Positions 44,188-54,584 are shown, numbered from the stretch's first letter. The stretch is DNA of 64,000 nucleotides from Mesorhizobium sp. DCY119 (GCF_003590645.1 NZ_CP031834.1:124001-188000), one strand, 5' to 3'. Notes: generated by a model from the letters alone, not told the origin. Translations and numbers: made by a program.

Positions 44188-45189
44188 TCAGACCCGGTTC
44201 GGCAGTACCCGGTCCGGCGGGCGATGGCCGTCGATGAAGGTGCGGATGTTGATGATGACCTTCTCGCCCATGTCGATGCGGCCTTCTATCGTCGCTGAGC
44301 CCATATGGGGCAGGATGACGACCTTGCCTTTGGCAGCAAGCTTGACCAGCTTGGGATTGACCGCCGGCTCATGCTCGAAGACGTCGAGACCGGCACCGGC
44401 CAGCTTGCCATCCTGCAGCAGCTTGACCAAGGCGTCCTCGTCGATCAGGTCGCCGCGCGCCGTGTTGACGAGATAGGCCGAGGGCTGCAGCAGAGCCAGG
44501 CGGCGCGCCGACAGAAGATGGAAGGTGGCCGGGGTCGAGGGGCAATTGACCGAAATGATGTCCATGCGGGCAAGCATCTGGTCGAGGCTTTCCCAATAGG
44601 TCGCTTCCAGCTCGTCCTCGACGCTTTTCAGCACGCGGTTGCGGTTGTGATAGTGGATCGACAGGCCGAAGGCCTTGGCGCGGCGCGCTACCGCTGTGCC
44701 TATACGGCCCATGCCGACGATGCCGAGGCGCTTGCCCCAGATACGGCGGCCGAGCATCCAGGTCGGCGACCAGCCGGCCCATTTCGTCCCGTTTTCAAGC
44801 ACATTGGCGCCTTCAGCCAAACGCCGCGGCACCGCCAGCATCAGCGCCATCGTCATGTCGGCGGTGTCTTCGGTCAGCACATTGGGCGTGTTGGTGACGG
44901 TGATTCCTTTTTTCGCCGCAGCCGCCACATCGATCTTGTCTACCCCGTTGCCGAAATTGGCGATCAGCTTGAGCTTTTCGCCGGCCTGCTCGATGAGTGC
45001 AGCGTCAATGCGGTCGGTCACGGTCGGCACCAAAACATCCGCCTCTTTCACCGCTGCGACCAGCTCCGGTTGGCTCATCGGGCGGTCTTCGAGGTTCAGC
45101 CGCGCGTCGAAAAGCTCGCGCATGCGGGTTTCCACCTGATCCGGAAGCTTGCGCGTGATCACCACGAGGGGCTTCTTTTTAGCGGCCAT
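44188..45189 (-). CDS. D-2-hydroxyacid dehydrogenase (glyoxylate reductase-like)
   Basis: A 333-aa NAD(P)-dependent D-2-hydroxyacid dehydrogenase. The Rossmann motif GMGRIGTAVARRAKAFG (about residues 160-176), catalytic Arg in VNTARGDLIDE (about 245), Glu in VFEHEP (about 278) and His in LPHMGSAT (about 300) are intact. It is likely a glyoxylate/hydroxypyruvate reductase of the GhrB/SerA-like group, distinct from ghrA at 16.5 kb. The ATG at 45189, preceded by CGAGGAAAC, is used; the frame continues upstream but without support. Confidence 0.88.
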   Translation of the reverse strand: MAAKKKPLVVITRKLPDQVETRMRELFDARLNLEDRPMSQPELVAAVKEADVLVPTVTDRIDAALIEQAGEKLKLIANFGNGVDKIDVAAAAKKGITVTNTPNVLTEDTADMTMALMLAVPRRLAEGANVLENGTKWAGWSPTWMLGRRIWGKRLGIVGMGRIGTAVARRAKAFGLSIHYHNRNRVLKSVEDELEATYWESLDQMLARMDIISVNCPSTPATFHLLSARRLALLQPSAYLVNTARGDLIDEDALVKLLQDGKLAGAGLDVFEHEPAVNPKLVKLAAKGKVVILPHMGSATIEGRIDMGEKVIINIRTFIDGHRPPDRVLPNRV

Positions 45190-45350
45190 TGTTTCCTCGA
45201 ATCCGGATCCTGTTGAGACCTCTTTAACCAAGACGAGCGAAACTGAAAACCAGTCTTGGCGAGACTGACTGTGTATCAAGCAGTGTCGTCGAAGACAAAG
45301 AAAAAGGGCGCGGCCGCCAATGAGTGAGGTGCCGCAGAGCTTGCAAAGGA

Positions 45351-45920
45351 ATGGCAGTGTTTGGGTTCGTGTCGCTTCGTATGTCGTTTGGTGCAGCCGT
45401 GCTCGGCCTCGCCCTCGTCTCGACGGGGGCCTTGATAACGGCTGGCCAGGCCGCAGCACCCGGCCAGGAGATCACCAGGGGGCCGAGCGGCCTGCCTTTG
45501 CCGCGCTTCGTCAGCCTAAAGTCGGGCAAGGTCAATTCGCGCATAGGCCCCGGCCTGAATTATGGCGTGGACTGGCTCTATATGAAGCCCGGCCTGCCGA
45601 TGGAGATTATCCAGGAATACGACACATGGCGCCGGGTGCGCGATGCCGAGGGCTCGGAAGGCTGGATCAACCAGTCGCTGCTGTCCGGCCGGCGCACGGC
45701 GATAGCCGCACCATGGCAGCGCGGCAAGGATGCCAGGATTTCACTCATGGCCAAGCCGGACAACGAGGCGCGAGCGGTTGCCATCATCGAGCCGGGCGTG
45801 GTCGGAACGATCAAGTCCTGCAATGGCGATTGGTGCGAAATGACCTTCGACGGTCATACCGGCTGGATCAACCAGACGCAGGTCTGGGGCGCCTATCCCG
45901 GCGAGCAGGTCAAGGATTAG
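45351..45920 (+). CDS. Exported SH3 domain protein
   Basis: About 189 aa with an N-terminal signal/anchor (MSFGAAVLGLALVSTGALITAGQAAA) and two bacterial SH3 domains: LKSGKVNSRIGPGLNYGVDW to RDAEGSEGWINQSLL, then a repeat ending WCEMTFDGHTGWINQTQVWG. Rhizobial relatives bind cell-wall material, with no enzymatic domain seen. The start is uncertain: ATG 45351 is used; ATG 45381 would begin right at the signal sequence and GTG 45324 is further upstream. It is divergent from the dehydrogenase gene. Confidence 0.78.
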   Translation: MAVFGFVSLRMSFGAAVLGLALVSTGALITAGQAAAPGQEITRGPSGLPLPRFVSLKSGKVNSRIGPGLNYGVDWLYMKPGLPMEIIQEYDTWRRVRDAEGSEGWINQSLLSGRRTAIAAPWQRGKDARISLMAKPDNEARAVAIIEPGVVGTIKSCNGDWCEMTFDGHTGWINQTQVWGAYPGEQVKD

Positions 45921-45923
45921 AGG

Positions 45924-46301
45924 TCAGGATTTATCGTGGCCAATGCGGCCAAGATGCGTGTCCTGAAAACTGGTCGCGAGCTTCAGCCCATAACCGAGCG
46001 CCCTGTCTATGGCGATATGGGCGATCCAGATGAACGCGATCTGCGTGACCAGGGCATGGCCGGCGGATAGACCGATCGCCAGCATCACCAGCGGCCAGAT
46101 CAGGACATGCAGCATGTTGTAGACGAAGGCGCCGAAGCGCGGCCCTGCCAGATAACCCAGCATCGCAAGATCAGGCGCCAGAATCAGCAGCACAAAGAGC
46201 GGCCAAGAGCCGCCGGCAAAGGCATAGGCCGCTATCGCTCCAACAGCGACGGCAATCCATTCCGCTCTTACTATGAGATCAACGGGCCGCAACGAGCCCA
46301 T
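45924..46301 (-). CDS. DUF4260 family membrane protein
   Basis: A 125-aa protein with four hydrophobic segments (for example AEWIAVAVGAIAAYAFAGGS and FVLLILAPDLAMLGYLAGPR). The FIWIAHIAIDRALGYGLKLA to FQDTHLGRIG ending is the recognisable DUF4260 pattern. Function unknown; it is an inner-membrane protein. It lies 7 bp after irr on the same strand, so it may be read with irr. Confidence 0.8.
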   Translation of the reverse strand: MGSLRPVDLIVRAEWIAVAVGAIAAYAFAGGSWPLFVLLILAPDLAMLGYLAGPRFGAFVYNMLHVLIWPLVMLAIGLSAGHALVTQIAFIWIAHIAIDRALGYGLKLATSFQDTHLGRIGHDKS

Positions 46302-46308
46302 GCGCGGG

Positions 46309-46737
46309 TCAGCCGCCCCGCTTGGGACGAAGGCGCACGACGATATCGACGTTGGCGATTTCCATGCCTTCGGGCGGTTCGGGCAGGTTTAGCACCTTCA
46401 CCGGACCAGATGCGATGTCGAAGACCTTGTTCTCGCCTTCGATGAAGAAGTGATGATGGTCGGAGGTGTTGGTGTCGAAATAGGTCTTTGCGCCTTCGAC
46501 AGCCAGAATGCGGAGCAGGCCAGCCTCGGTGAACTGATGAAGAGCATTGTAGACGGTCGCCAGCGACACCGGCACGCCGGCTGCAACGGCTTCTTCGTGC
46601 AGTTCCTCAGCGGAGAGATGACGGTCGCCCTTGGCGAAAAGCAGATTGGCGAGCGCGACACGCTGCCGCGTCGGGCGCAGACCCGCCTCGCGTACACGTT
46701 CGTCGACTGCAATCTTGTTCGGGACGGTCAAATCCAT
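46309..46737 (-). CDS. irr: Iron response regulator Irr (Fur family)
   Basis: A 142-aa Fur-family regulator. GLRPTRQRVALANLLFAKGD and SLATVYNALHQFTEAGL form the winged helix; TSDHHHFFIEGENK holds the histidine cluster used by Irr for metal/haem response. The N-terminal GCPWHD-type haem motif of Bradyrhizobium Irr is absent, as in several rhizobia. Irr controls haem and iron genes when iron is short. It is divergent from fabA, and the irr-fabA-fabB-fabI order is a conserved alphaproteobacterial arrangement that supports the name. Start ATG at 46737; a TTG precedes it by one codon. Confidence 0.92.
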   Translation of the reverse strand: MDLTVPNKIAVDERVREAGLRPTRQRVALANLLFAKGDRHLSAEELHEEAVAAGVPVSLATVYNALHQFTEAGLLRILAVEGAKTYFDTNTSDHHHFFIEGENKVFDIASGPVKVLNLPEPPEGMEIANVDIVVRLRPKRGG

Positions 46738-46892
46738 CAATCCGCCAAATCCAATTCATCTCATCTTGAAATTCACCACACGATTTTCGCGTGATAAAAG
46801 CCATACGTTCCTTGACATATATTCTGTCGGGGCAAACCGATCAATAGGCGCACATTGACCCAGGGAGACCGGCAGGCTAATCGCAAACGGCG

Positions 46893-46908
46893 GTTTCCGA
46901 GCGGAAAC
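46893..46908. promoter_or_regulatory. 16-bp palindrome upstream of fabA
   Basis: GTTTCCG-AG-CGGAAAC is a perfect 7-2-7 inverted repeat 67 bp before the fabA start in the irr-fabA gap. A further imperfect one, CACACGA-TTT-TCGCGTG, lies at about 46778-46794, nearer irr. No near-consensus -10 could be placed with confidence. Confidence 0.45.
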
Positions 46909-46975
46909 AGACTGTGTTAGTGAACTAGGACAAGCGGAGCGGAAGCTCCCGGAAGTCATACGGGGACGAGATTTC

Positions 46976-47491
46976 ATGGCGGTTGCAAAATCCAGCTACG
47001 AATATGAGGAACTGCTCGCCTGCGCTCGCGGCGAACTGTTCGGGCCAGGAAACGCGCAGCTGCCGGCCCCGCCGATGCTGATGTTCGATCGGATCACCGA
47101 AATTTCCGAAACGGGCGGCGAGTTCGACAAGGGCTTCGTGCGCGCCGAACTCGATATCAAGCCGGACCTGTGGTTCTTCCCCTGCCACTTCATCGGCAAT
47201 CCCGTCATGCCCGGTTGCCTCGGCCTCGATGCCATGTGGCAGTTGACCGGGTTCTTCCTAGGCTGGCTCGGCGAGCCCGGCAAGGGCATGGCGCTGTCCA
47301 CCGGCGAGGTCAAGTTCAAGGGCATGGTGACGCCGAAGGTCAAAAAGGTCGAATACGGCATCGATTTCAAGCGTGTCATGCGCGGCCGGCTGGTGCTCGG
47401 CACGGCCGACGGCTGGCTAAAAGCCGACGGCGAGACTATCTACAGGGCAACGGACCTGCGGGTCGGTCTCGCCAAGCAGGAAGCAGCCTGA
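46976..47491 (+). CDS. fabA: 3-hydroxyacyl-[ACP] dehydratase/isomerase FabA
   Basis: A 171-aa hot-dog-fold enzyme that dehydrates 3-hydroxydecanoyl-ACP and isomerises the product to the cis-3 form, the branch point to unsaturated fatty acids. The active-site His71 ([14 protein letters not shown]) and Asp85 (CLGLDAMWQ) are present. It is the first gene of fabA-fabB-fabI and divergent from irr. Confidence 0.96.
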   Translation: MAVAKSSYEYEELLACARGELFGPGNAQLPAPPMLMFDRITEISETGGEFDKGFVRAELDIKPDLWFFPCHFIGNPVMPGCLGLDAMWQLTGFFLGWLGEPGKGMALSTGEVKFKGMVTPKVKKVEYGIDFKRVMRGRLVLGTADGWLKADGETIYRATDLRVGLAKQEAA

Positions 47492-47521
47492 CCGCGGGCA
47501 CGCAGTCACGAAGGAGTACTT

Positions 47522-48745
47522 ATGAGACGCGTCGTTGTCACGGGCCTTGGAATCGTATCGTCCATCGGAAACAATGCCCAGGAGGTCCAGGCCTCGCTGC
47601 ATGATGCCAAATCCGGCATCAGTTTCTCCGATTCTTTCGCCGAACACGGCTTCCGCTGTCAGGTCTGGGGCGCGCCAACGCTCGACACCACCGAGCTCGT
47701 CGACCGTCGTGCCGCGCGTTTCCTGTCGCAGGGCGGCATGTGGAACCACGTGGCCATGAAGCAGGCGATTGCCGACAGTGGTCTCGAAGAGGCCGACGTA
47801 TCCGGCAACCCACGCACCGGCATCATCATGGGCTCCGGCGGACCTTCGACGAAAACCATCGTCGAAGCATCGGAAATCACGCTGAAGAACAACAGCCCGA
47901 AGCGCATCGGACCCTTCGCGGTGCCAAAGGCCATGTCGTCGACCGCTTCGGCGACGCTCGCGACCTGGTTCAAGATCCACGGCGTCAATTATTCGATCTC
48001 GTCGGCCTGCTCGACGTCGGCGCATTGCATCGGCAACGCTGCCGAGATGATCCAGTGGGGCAAGCAGGACGTCATGTTCGCCGGTGGCCATGAAGATCTG
48101 GACTGGACCATGTCGAACCTGTTCGACGCGATGGGCGCAATGTCTTCCAAGTTCAACGACCGCGCATCGGTTGCCTCGCGCGCCTATGACGTGAACCGCG
48201 ACGGTTTCGTCATTGCCGGCGGCGCCGGAGTGCTGGTTCTGGAAGAACTGGAACGTGCTAAGGCGCGCGGCGCCAAGATCTACTGCGAACTGGTCGGCTA
48301 CGGTGCGACTTCCGACGGCTACGACATGGTCGCCCCGTCCGGCGAAGGCGCGATACGCTGCATGAAGCAGGCGCTGGCGACGGTTTCTGCTCCGGTCGAC
48401 TATATCAACACGCACGGCACATCGACGCCGGTCGGCGATTCCAAGGAGATGGGTGCCATCCGCGAGACGTTCGGCGATAAAATCCCGAACATCACCTCGA
48501 CCAAGTCGCTCACCGGCCACTCGCTGGGAGCTGCCGGCGTGCAGGAATCGATCTATTCGATCCTGATGATGCAGGGCGGTTTCATCGGCGAGAGCGCTCA
48601 TATCGAAGAACTTGACCCGGAATTCGAAGGCATGCCGATCGTGCGCAAGCGCATCGACAACGCCAAGATCGACACGGTGCTGTCGAACTCGTTCGGCTTC
48701 GGCGGCACAAACGCCACGCTCGTTTTCCAGCGTCACAACGGCTAA
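47522..48745 (+). CDS. fabB: Beta-ketoacyl-[ACP] synthase I FabB
   Basis: A 407-aa condensing enzyme. Catalytic Cys163 ([12 protein letters not shown]) and the two His in [11 protein letters not shown] and [11 protein letters not shown] form the active-site triad. FabB elongates the cis-3-decenoyl product of FabA, so the two make unsaturated fatty acids together. It starts 30 bp after fabA with AAGGAG. Confidence 0.96.
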   Translation: MRRVVVTGLGIVSSIGNNAQEVQASLHDAKSGISFSDSFAEHGFRCQVWGAPTLDTTELVDRRAARFLSQGGMWNHVAMKQAIADSGLEEADVSGNPRTGIIMGSGGPSTKTIVEASEITLKNNSPKRIGPFAVPKAMSSTASATLATWFKIHGVNYSISSACSTSAHCIGNAAEMIQWGKQDVMFAGGHEDLDWTMSNLFDAMGAMSSKFNDRASVASRAYDVNRDGFVIAGGAGVLVLEELERAKARGAKIYCELVGYGATSDGYDMVAPSGEGAIRCMKQALATVSAPVDYINTHGTSTPVGDSKEMGAIRETFGDKIPNITSTKSLTGHSLGAAGVQESIYSILMMQGGFIGESAHIEELDPEFEGMPIVRKRIDNAKIDTVLSNSFGFGGTNATLVFQRHNG

Positions 48746-48758
48746 GGATATTCTTCCG

Positions 48759-49571
48759 ATGGAAGGTTTGATGAAGGGCAAGCGCGGCCTCGTCATGGGC
48801 GTCGCCAACGATCACTCTATTGCCTGGGGTATAGCCAAGCAGCTCTCCGCCCATGGCGCGGAGATGGCATTCACCTATCAGGGCGAGGCTTTCGGCCGCC
48901 GCGTGAAGCCGCTGGCCGAAAAGGTCAACGCTTCTCTGGTGCTGCCCTGCGATGTCGAGGACAGCGCATCCATCGCGTCGGTTTTCGAGACGCTGGGCAA
49001 TGAATGGGGCGGCATCGACTTCATCGTGCACGCCATCGGTTTTTCCGACAAGAACGAGCTGAAAGGCCTCTACGCCAACACGACGCGCGAAAACTTCGTC
49101 CGCACCATGGTGATCTCCTGCTATTCGTTCACCGAGGTTGCGCGCCATGCCGCCGGGCTGATGAAGGAAGGCGGCTCGATGATCACGCTGACCTATGCCG
49201 GCTCGACCCGCGTCATGCCGAACTACAACGTCATGGGCGTCGCCAAGGCCGGCTTGGAGGCCAGCGTGCGCTATCTCGCCGACGACTACGGGCCGCGCGG
49301 CATCCGCGTGAACGCGATTTCAGCCGGACCCGTCCGCACGCTCGCCGGCGCCGGCATTGCCGATGCGCGGCACATGTTTTCCTACCAGCAACGCAATTCG
49401 CCGCTGCGCCGCACCGTCACCATCGACGAGGTCGGCGGGTCGGCTCTCTATCTCCTGTCGGACCTGTCGTCGGGCGTCACCGGCGAAATCCACTATGTCG
49501 ATTCCGGCTACCACATCGTCTCCATGCCCACCCTTGAGGAACTGAAGCAGTCGGACGGCGGCAGCGAATAA
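48759..49571 (+). CDS. fabI: Enoyl-[ACP] reductase FabI (NADH)
   Basis: A 270-aa short-chain dehydrogenase/reductase performing the last reduction of each fatty-acid cycle. The cofactor segment MGVANDHSIAWGIAKQL (about 13-29) is FabI-specific, and the catalytic Tyr156 and Lys163 sit in NYNVMGVAK. It is the target of triclosan in other bacteria. It begins 13 bp after fabB, completing the operon. Confidence 0.95.
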   Translation: MEGLMKGKRGLVMGVANDHSIAWGIAKQLSAHGAEMAFTYQGEAFGRRVKPLAEKVNASLVLPCDVEDSASIASVFETLGNEWGGIDFIVHAIGFSDKNELKGLYANTTRENFVRTMVISCYSFTEVARHAAGLMKEGGSMITLTYAGSTRVMPNYNVMGVAKAGLEASVRYLADDYGPRGIRVNAISAGPVRTLAGAGIADARHMFSYQQRNSPLRRTVTIDEVGGSALYLLSDLSSGVTGEIHYVDSGYHIVSMPTLEELKQSDGGSE

Positions 49572-49574
49572 TTC

Positions 49575-49611
49575 CGGTTTCCTGTAAAATTAAACAGTTT
49601 AAGCGAAACCG
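49575..49611 (+). terminator. Possible terminator of fabAB-fabI
   Basis: CGGTTTC...GAAACCG with inner CTGT/ACAG, followed by ATTTTAA, 3 bp past the fabI stop. The stem is A/T rich and the tail short, so strength is doubtful. Confidence 0.4.
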
Positions 49612-49661
49612 ATTTTAAGGGGATGTGTGCGAAAAGGCCCTGTAACTTAGGGACTTAGTGC

Positions 49662-51197
49662 ATGCCAGCGGCCACAGATCCGAACCGCAGCCCGGTTTTC
49701 CGGCTCATTACCATTGCCGCCTCCGGCATGGGCAGCTTCATGCTGGGGATCTGGGGCCTGAAATTCGGCTTCGGTGACGGCCTCGCCGGCATGAATGCCG
49801 AAATGGTCATGGCGATCATCGCAGCACTCTGTGCACTGGCTGCCGCCGGATCGGCGATGTCCTTCTATGCCGGCGTCGATGAATCGGCCAGCTATGTCTA
49901 TAATGAAACGCAATTCGACAAGCTGACCGGCCTGCACGCCCGCACCGCCATGATGAGCAGGATCGGCGAAGCGGCTTCTTCCACGGTGAAGAGCGGAAAG
50001 CCGGTCTTCCTCATCGATATCGACATCGATCGCTTCAAGCAGATCAACGATTCGATCGGCTACAGCCAGGGCGACGAGCTTATCAAGCGCTTCACCGAGC
50101 GCTTGAAGACCAACCTTCCGCGCGGCGTGGTGATCGGCAGGATCGGTGCCGGCGAATTCGCGATCCTTTATCCGGACCGTCCTGGTGTGATGTCGGTGGA
50201 AAAGCTGGTCGAGATCATGATCGATCGGCTGATGGAGCCCTATCATCTGAAGACGCATCTCCAGTCGATCAATCTCTCGGTTGGCATCGTTGCCCTGCCG
50301 AAAGACGGGCTGGACCCGGCGGTCATCCTGCGCCGGTCAAACCTTGCCCTTCAGCATTCGCGCGCCAGCGGCATCGGCAGCTGGTCGGTGTTCCACCCGG
50401 ATATGGGCCTCGTGGCAGACCATCGCCAATGGGTCGAGGCCGAACTCCAGATCGCGTTCGACCGCGGCGACTTCGACCTCCACTACCAGCCGCAACTCGA
50501 CCTTCCGACCGGGCGTATCGTCGGCTACGAAGCGCTTATCCGCTGGAAGCATCCCGAGCGTGGGATGATCCCGCCGATGGAATTCATCCCCATCGCAGAA
50601 GAGACGGGCATGATCGTGCCCATAGGCGAATGGGTTCTGCGCAGGGCCTGCAGCGACGCGCGGCATCTTCCAGATGATTGCTTCGTCGCGGTGAATATCT
50701 CGCCGGTCCAGTTCATGACCAAGGATTTCGTCGGCACCGTCCAGTCCGTGATGGAAAGCACGGGGATCAAGCCGCAGCGGCTTGAGCTGGAGGTCACCGA
50801 AACGGCGATGATGCAGGATCGCGACCGCGCCGGCGTCATCCTCAAGCAGCTTTCCGAGATGGGCATCTCGGTTGCCGTCGATGATTTCGGCACCGGCTAT
50901 TCCAATCTCAGCTACCTGATGGATTTCCCCTTCGACAAGCTGAAGATCGATCGTTCCTTCGTCAGCCGCATCGACACGGAAAACAGCTCGGGCGCGGTCG
51001 TTTCGACGATCGTGGGACTGTCCCGCGCGCTGGGCGTGCGCACCATCGCCGAAGGCGTGGAAACCGAAAGCCAGGCAACCCTTCTGCGGGCTGCCGGCTG
51101 CGAGGTGGTGCAGGGCTATCTGTTCGGACGCCCGGCACCGCTGAAGATCGTCGGCGGCGGCAAGCTCGGCGTCGTCAGCGAGCGGCACGTCGCATAA
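49662..51197 (+). CDS. Membrane GGDEF/EAL protein, probable c-di-GMP phosphodiesterase
   Basis: A 511-aa protein with two N-terminal transmembrane segments (about 15-35 and 46-70), a GGDEF domain (about 85-240) and an EAL domain (about 260-500). The cyclase signature is degenerate (RIGAGEF, residues 162-166, instead of GGDEF), so diguanylate cyclase activity is unlikely. The EAL side is complete: YEAL at 289-292, [31 protein letters not shown] and AEGVETE. It probably degrades c-di-GMP, perhaps with regulation by the dead GGDEF domain. Its own transcript is likely; it converges on the rsmC-like gene. Confidence 0.92.
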   Translation: MPAATDPNRSPVFRLITIAASGMGSFMLGIWGLKFGFGDGLAGMNAEMVMAIIAALCALAAAGSAMSFYAGVDESASYVYNETQFDKLTGLHARTAMMSRIGEAASSTVKSGKPVFLIDIDIDRFKQINDSIGYSQGDELIKRFTERLKTNLPRGVVIGRIGAGEFAILYPDRPGVMSVEKLVEIMIDRLMEPYHLKTHLQSINLSVGIVALPKDGLDPAVILRRSNLALQHSRASGIGSWSVFHPDMGLVADHRQWVEAELQIAFDRGDFDLHYQPQLDLPTGRIVGYEALIRWKHPERGMIPPMEFIPIAEETGMIVPIGEWVLRRACSDARHLPDDCFVAVNISPVQFMTKDFVGTVQSVMESTGIKPQRLELEVTETAMMQDRDRAGVILKQLSEMGISVAVDDFGTGYSNLSYLMDFPFDKLKIDRSFVSRIDTENSSGAVVSTIVGLSRALGVRTIAEGVETESQATLLRAAGCEVVQGYLFGRPAPLKIVGGGKLGVVSERHVA

Positions 51198-51219
51198 CGC
51201 GGTATCCGCCTGCCAATCT

Positions 51220-52239
51220 TCAACGGCGTGCGCCAAGCACCTTGAACATGCCCGTGCGACAAATTTCTTCCTGCATCGAGAAAGCTTCCGACAGCGTCTT
51301 TTCATAAGGAAGCTGCCGATTGGCAACCATCAGCAATCGTCCGCCGGGCTTCAGCGCAGCCGCAGCAGCGCGGATCATGCCTTGCCCGATATCCGGCTCG
51401 GCGGTCCGGCGCTGATGAAACGGCGGGTTCATGACGATCAGGTCGTAACGATGGGCCACCTGCTCGGCAGAGAGGTCGTGCCAGAAGAAACGCGGTGTAA
51501 GCCCTTCTCTGCTCGCGACATTGCGCCTGGCTGCCTCCAGCGAGGCAGAATCTGCCTCGTAAAGGTCGAGCCGCGATATCTTGGGGTAGCGAGCTGCGAG
51601 CTCGGCCGCGATGTAACCCCAACCGGCGCAGAAATCGGCAACGGCGCCTGTGATCTTTTTGGGCAGGTTCTCGACCAACAGCCTCGAGCCAGCATCAATC
51701 TCGCCTGCCGAAAACATACCGGGGGCGGTGTGGAAGCGCCCGTCCACGATCATTTCGCCATTGCCCGCACGCAGCAATTCAATTGCCTGTGCCACATCCG
51801 ATGGCCGACGGAACCAGAACGCTATGCCGTGGTGCTTCGGAGCATGTCCGTCGATCGAAACGATCTCGTCCAGCCGCTTGCGCAGGCTGGCGATGCCGTC
51901 GTCCTTGCTGCCGGCAACCACAATCAGCCCATCAACGTGAACGCGCTCAAGGGCGTCAGCAACCAGCAACTCGTTCGCACCGCGATGACGGCCGCAGAGC
52001 ACCAGCGCAGCATCGAAGTTTTCGCCCTCGGCGCGCGGCGAAACGGTGTAGCCGCCGGCTTCCAGACCCCGAACATAGGGGCGAAATCCCTGCACCATCG
52101 ACAGATCGGCGTCAAAATCTTCGGGCCGTTGAACTCCCGGCTCGGCGCCGAGAAACAGCACCCTTTCGCCCTTGCCCGGTGCTGCGAGCAGCTCCGCCTC
52201 GAAGGGATGGAAAAGGGTCTTCAGTGCATCTCGGGACAT
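51220..52239 (-). CDS. Class I SAM methyltransferase, RsmC-like
   Basis: A 339-aa protein with a degenerate N-terminal methyltransferase domain (about 20-160) and a C-terminal catalytic one. ADFCAGWGYIAAELAARYP is the SAM-binding motif I and DLIVMNPPFHQ (about 258) the NPPF motif of N-methyltransferases. The two-domain layout matches 16S rRNA G1207 N2-methyltransferase RsmC and its relatives, hence the probable role; the exact site is unproven. It converges with the GGDEF/EAL gene (22 bp apart). Confidence 0.82.
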   Translation of the reverse strand: MSRDALKTLFHPFEAELLAAPGKGERVLFLGAEPGVQRPEDFDADLSMVQGFRPYVRGLEAGGYTVSPRAEGENFDAALVLCGRHRGANELLVADALERVHVDGLIVVAGSKDDGIASLRKRLDEIVSIDGHAPKHHGIAFWFRRPSDVAQAIELLRAGNGEMIVDGRFHTAPGMFSAGEIDAGSRLLVENLPKKITGAVADFCAGWGYIAAELAARYPKISRLDLYEADSASLEAARRNVASREGLTPRFFWHDLSAEQVAHRYDLIVMNPPFHQRRTAEPDIGQGMIRAAAAALKPGGRLLMVANRQLPYEKTLSEAFSMQEEICRTGMFKVLGARR

Positions 52240-52275
52240 GGCCTGCCTTGATATCGTGAGCGGAGCGTCAACGGC

Positions 52276-52310
52276 AAAAGAAAACGGGCGCGACCTTGCG
52301 GCGCGCCCGT
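52276..52310 (-). terminator. Rho-independent terminator of pnp
   Basis: On the minus strand ACGGGCGCG-(9 nt)-CGCGCCCGT is followed by TTTCTTTT. It lies 23 bp past the pnp stop and ends the rimP-to-pnp transcription unit. Confidence 0.85.
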
Positions 52311-52332
52311 CTCGTTTGAATTATCGCGTCGA

Positions 52333-54480
52333 TCAGGCGGCGTTTTCTTCGCCGTCAGCCTTCTTGTCACGCGCGATTTCCTTGCCCGTCTCCTGGTCGA
52401 CGACCTTCATCGACAGGCGAACCTTGCCGCGCTCGTCAAAGCCCATGAGCTTGACGAAGACTTTCTGGCCTTCCTTGACGACGTCCGACGTCTTGGCGAC
52501 GCGGTCGTTGGCAAGCTGCGAGATGTGAACCAGGCCATCCTTGGGGCCGAAGAAGTTCACGAAAGCGCCGAAATCGGCGGTCTTGACGACCGTGCCTTCG
52601 TAGATCTCGCCGACTTCCGGCTCGGCCACGATGGTGTGGATCCACTTCTTGGCCGCCTCGATCTCCTTGGCGTTCGACGAAGCGATCTTCACCGTGCCGT
52701 CGTCCTCGATGTTGATCTTGGCGCCGGTCTTTTCGACGATTTCGCGGATGACCTTGCCGCCGGAGCCGATGACGTCACGGATCTTGTCGGTCGGGATGTG
52801 CATGACCTCGATACGCGGCGCGAACTCGCCGAGTTCCGAACGGCCCTCGGTGATGGCCTTGGACATCTCGCCCAGGATGTGCAGGCGGCCGTCCTTGGCC
52901 TGGCCGAGAGCGACCTTCATGATCTCTTCGGTGATGCCGTCGATCTTGATGTCCATCTGCAGCGCGGTGATGCCGCCCTGCGTGCCGGCCACCTTGAAAT
53001 CCATGTCGCCGAGGTGATCCTCGTCGCCAAGAATGTCGGAGAGAACGGCAAAGCGCTCGCCTTCCTTGATCAGGCCCATGGCAATGCCGGCAACCGGCTT
53101 GGCCAGCGGAACGCCGGCATCCATCAGCGCCAGCGAAGTGCCGCAGACGGTCGCCATCGAGGACGAACCGTTGGACTCGGTGATTTCCGAGACGACGCGC
53201 AGCGTGTAGGGGAACTGCTCGGCAGCCGGCAGCATCGGGCGAATGGCGCGCCAAGCGAGCTTGCCGTGGCCGATTTCGCGGCGGCCGGGCGAACCCATGC
53301 GGCCGGTTTCACCGACGGAATAGGGCGGGAAGTTGTAATGGAGAAGGAACTTCTCCTTGTACATGCCCGTCAGCGAGTCGACATACTGCTCGTCTTCGCC
53401 GGTACCCAGCGTGGCAACCACGATCGCCTGGGTCTCGCCGCGGGTGAACAGCGACGAACCATGGGTGCGCGGCAGCACGCCGACTTCCGAAACGATCTGG
53501 CGAACGGTCGAGAGGTCACGGCCGTCGATGCGCGAACCGGTGTCGAGGATGTTCCAGCGCACGATCTTGGCCTGGAGTTCCTTGAACACCGTTGCGACCT
53601 GCTCGGAGGAATACTTCGCTTCCTCGCCCTCGGCCGGAGCGAACGCAGCCTTGACCTTGGCCTTGGCGGCGTCGACAGCGGCGTAACGGGCCTGCTTGTC
53701 GATGATCTTGTAGGCTTCGCGCAGATCGCCTTCGACGATCTTCAGCATTTCGGCTTCGAGATCGGCATAGCTCGGCGAGGTGAAATCGCGGGGGTCCTTG
53801 GCGGCAACTTCAGCGAGCTTGATGATCGCGTCGATGACCGGCTGGAAGCCCTTGTGGCCGAACATGACGGCGCCGAGCATGATGTCTTCGGACAGTTCCT
53901 TGGCTTCGGACTCGACCATCAGAACGGCGTCGCCGGTGCCGGCAACGACGAGGTCGAGCAGCGATTCAGGCATCTCGTCGACATGCGGGTTGAGCTTGTA
54001 TTCGCCGTTGATGTAGCCGACGCGCGCGCCGCCGATCGGGCCCATGAAGGGCACGCCCGAGAGCGTCAAGGCAGCGGAGGTGGCGACGATCGACAGGATG
54101 TCAGGATCGTTCTCGAGATCGTGCTGGACGACGGTGACGACAACCTGGGTGTCGTTCTTGTAGCCGTCAGCGAAGAGCGGGCGGATCGGGCGGTCGATGA
54201 GACGGGAAACCAGCGTTTCCTTCTCGCTCGGACGGCCTTCACGTTTGAAATAGCCGCCCGGGATCTTGCCGGCGGCATAGGTCTTTTCCTGGTAGTTGAC
54301 GGTCAGCGGGAAGAAGTCGAAGCCCGGCTTCGGCTCTTTCGCGGAGACGACGGTGGCCAGCACCATGGTCTCGCCGTAGGTGGCGAGCACTGCGCCGTCA
54401 GCCTGACGGGCGATCTTGCCGGTTTCGAGGATGAGCGGGCGTCCTGCCCACTCGATTTCCACTCTGTGTTGTTTGAACAT
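52333..54480 (-). CDS. pnp: Polyribonucleotide nucleotidyltransferase
   Basis: A 715-aa 3'-5' exoribonuclease (phosphorolytic) of the RNA degradosome. It has two RNase PH-like cores, a KH domain ([20 protein letters not shown], about 555) and a C-terminal S1 domain ([20 protein letters not shown], about 625). The catalytic second core contains [20 protein letters not shown] and [20 protein letters not shown]. The start at 54480 ([15 protein letters not shown]) is supported by GAAGGA; longer frames upstream are not real. It follows rpsO in the conserved order rpsO-pnp. Confidence 0.97.
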   Translation of the reverse strand: MFKQHRVEIEWAGRPLILETGKIARQADGAVLATYGETMVLATVVSAKEPKPGFDFFPLTVNYQEKTYAAGKIPGGYFKREGRPSEKETLVSRLIDRPIRPLFADGYKNDTQVVVTVVQHDLENDPDILSIVATSAALTLSGVPFMGPIGGARVGYINGEYKLNPHVDEMPESLLDLVVAGTGDAVLMVESEAKELSEDIMLGAVMFGHKGFQPVIDAIIKLAEVAAKDPRDFTSPSYADLEAEMLKIVEGDLREAYKIIDKQARYAAVDAAKAKVKAAFAPAEGEEAKYSSEQVATVFKELQAKIVRWNILDTGSRIDGRDLSTVRQIVSEVGVLPRTHGSSLFTRGETQAIVVATLGTGEDEQYVDSLTGMYKEKFLLHYNFPPYSVGETGRMGSPGRREIGHGKLAWRAIRPMLPAAEQFPYTLRVVSEITESNGSSSMATVCGTSLALMDAGVPLAKPVAGIAMGLIKEGERFAVLSDILGDEDHLGDMDFKVAGTQGGITALQMDIKIDGITEEIMKVALGQAKDGRLHILGEMSKAITEGRSELGEFAPRIEVMHIPTDKIRDVIGSGGKVIREIVEKTGAKINIEDDGTVKIASSNAKEIEAAKKWIHTIVAEPEVGEIYEGTVVKTADFGAFVNFFGPKDGLVHISQLANDRVAKTSDVVKEGQKVFVKLMGFDERGKVRLSMKVVDQETGKEIARDKKADGEENAA

Positions 54481-54584
54481 GTCTTGTCCTTCAAATGCGG
54501 AAAGGCGGCGCAATGCATGCGCGCAGCGTTTCCTGGCTTGTTTCAGACGAGCCACGGGCAAGACAACGGGAGGTCTGGATTAAC

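Noticed and set aside
45190-45459. Long N-terminal extension of the 2-hydroxyacid dehydrogenase
   Set aside because: It overlaps the SH3 gene and has no dehydrogenase features; the ATG at 45189 with GAGGAA is a good start.
46812-46840. Promoter for fabA starting at TTGACA (46812)
   Set aside because: A good -35 but no acceptable -10 at 16-18 bp (AACCGA), so it was not called.
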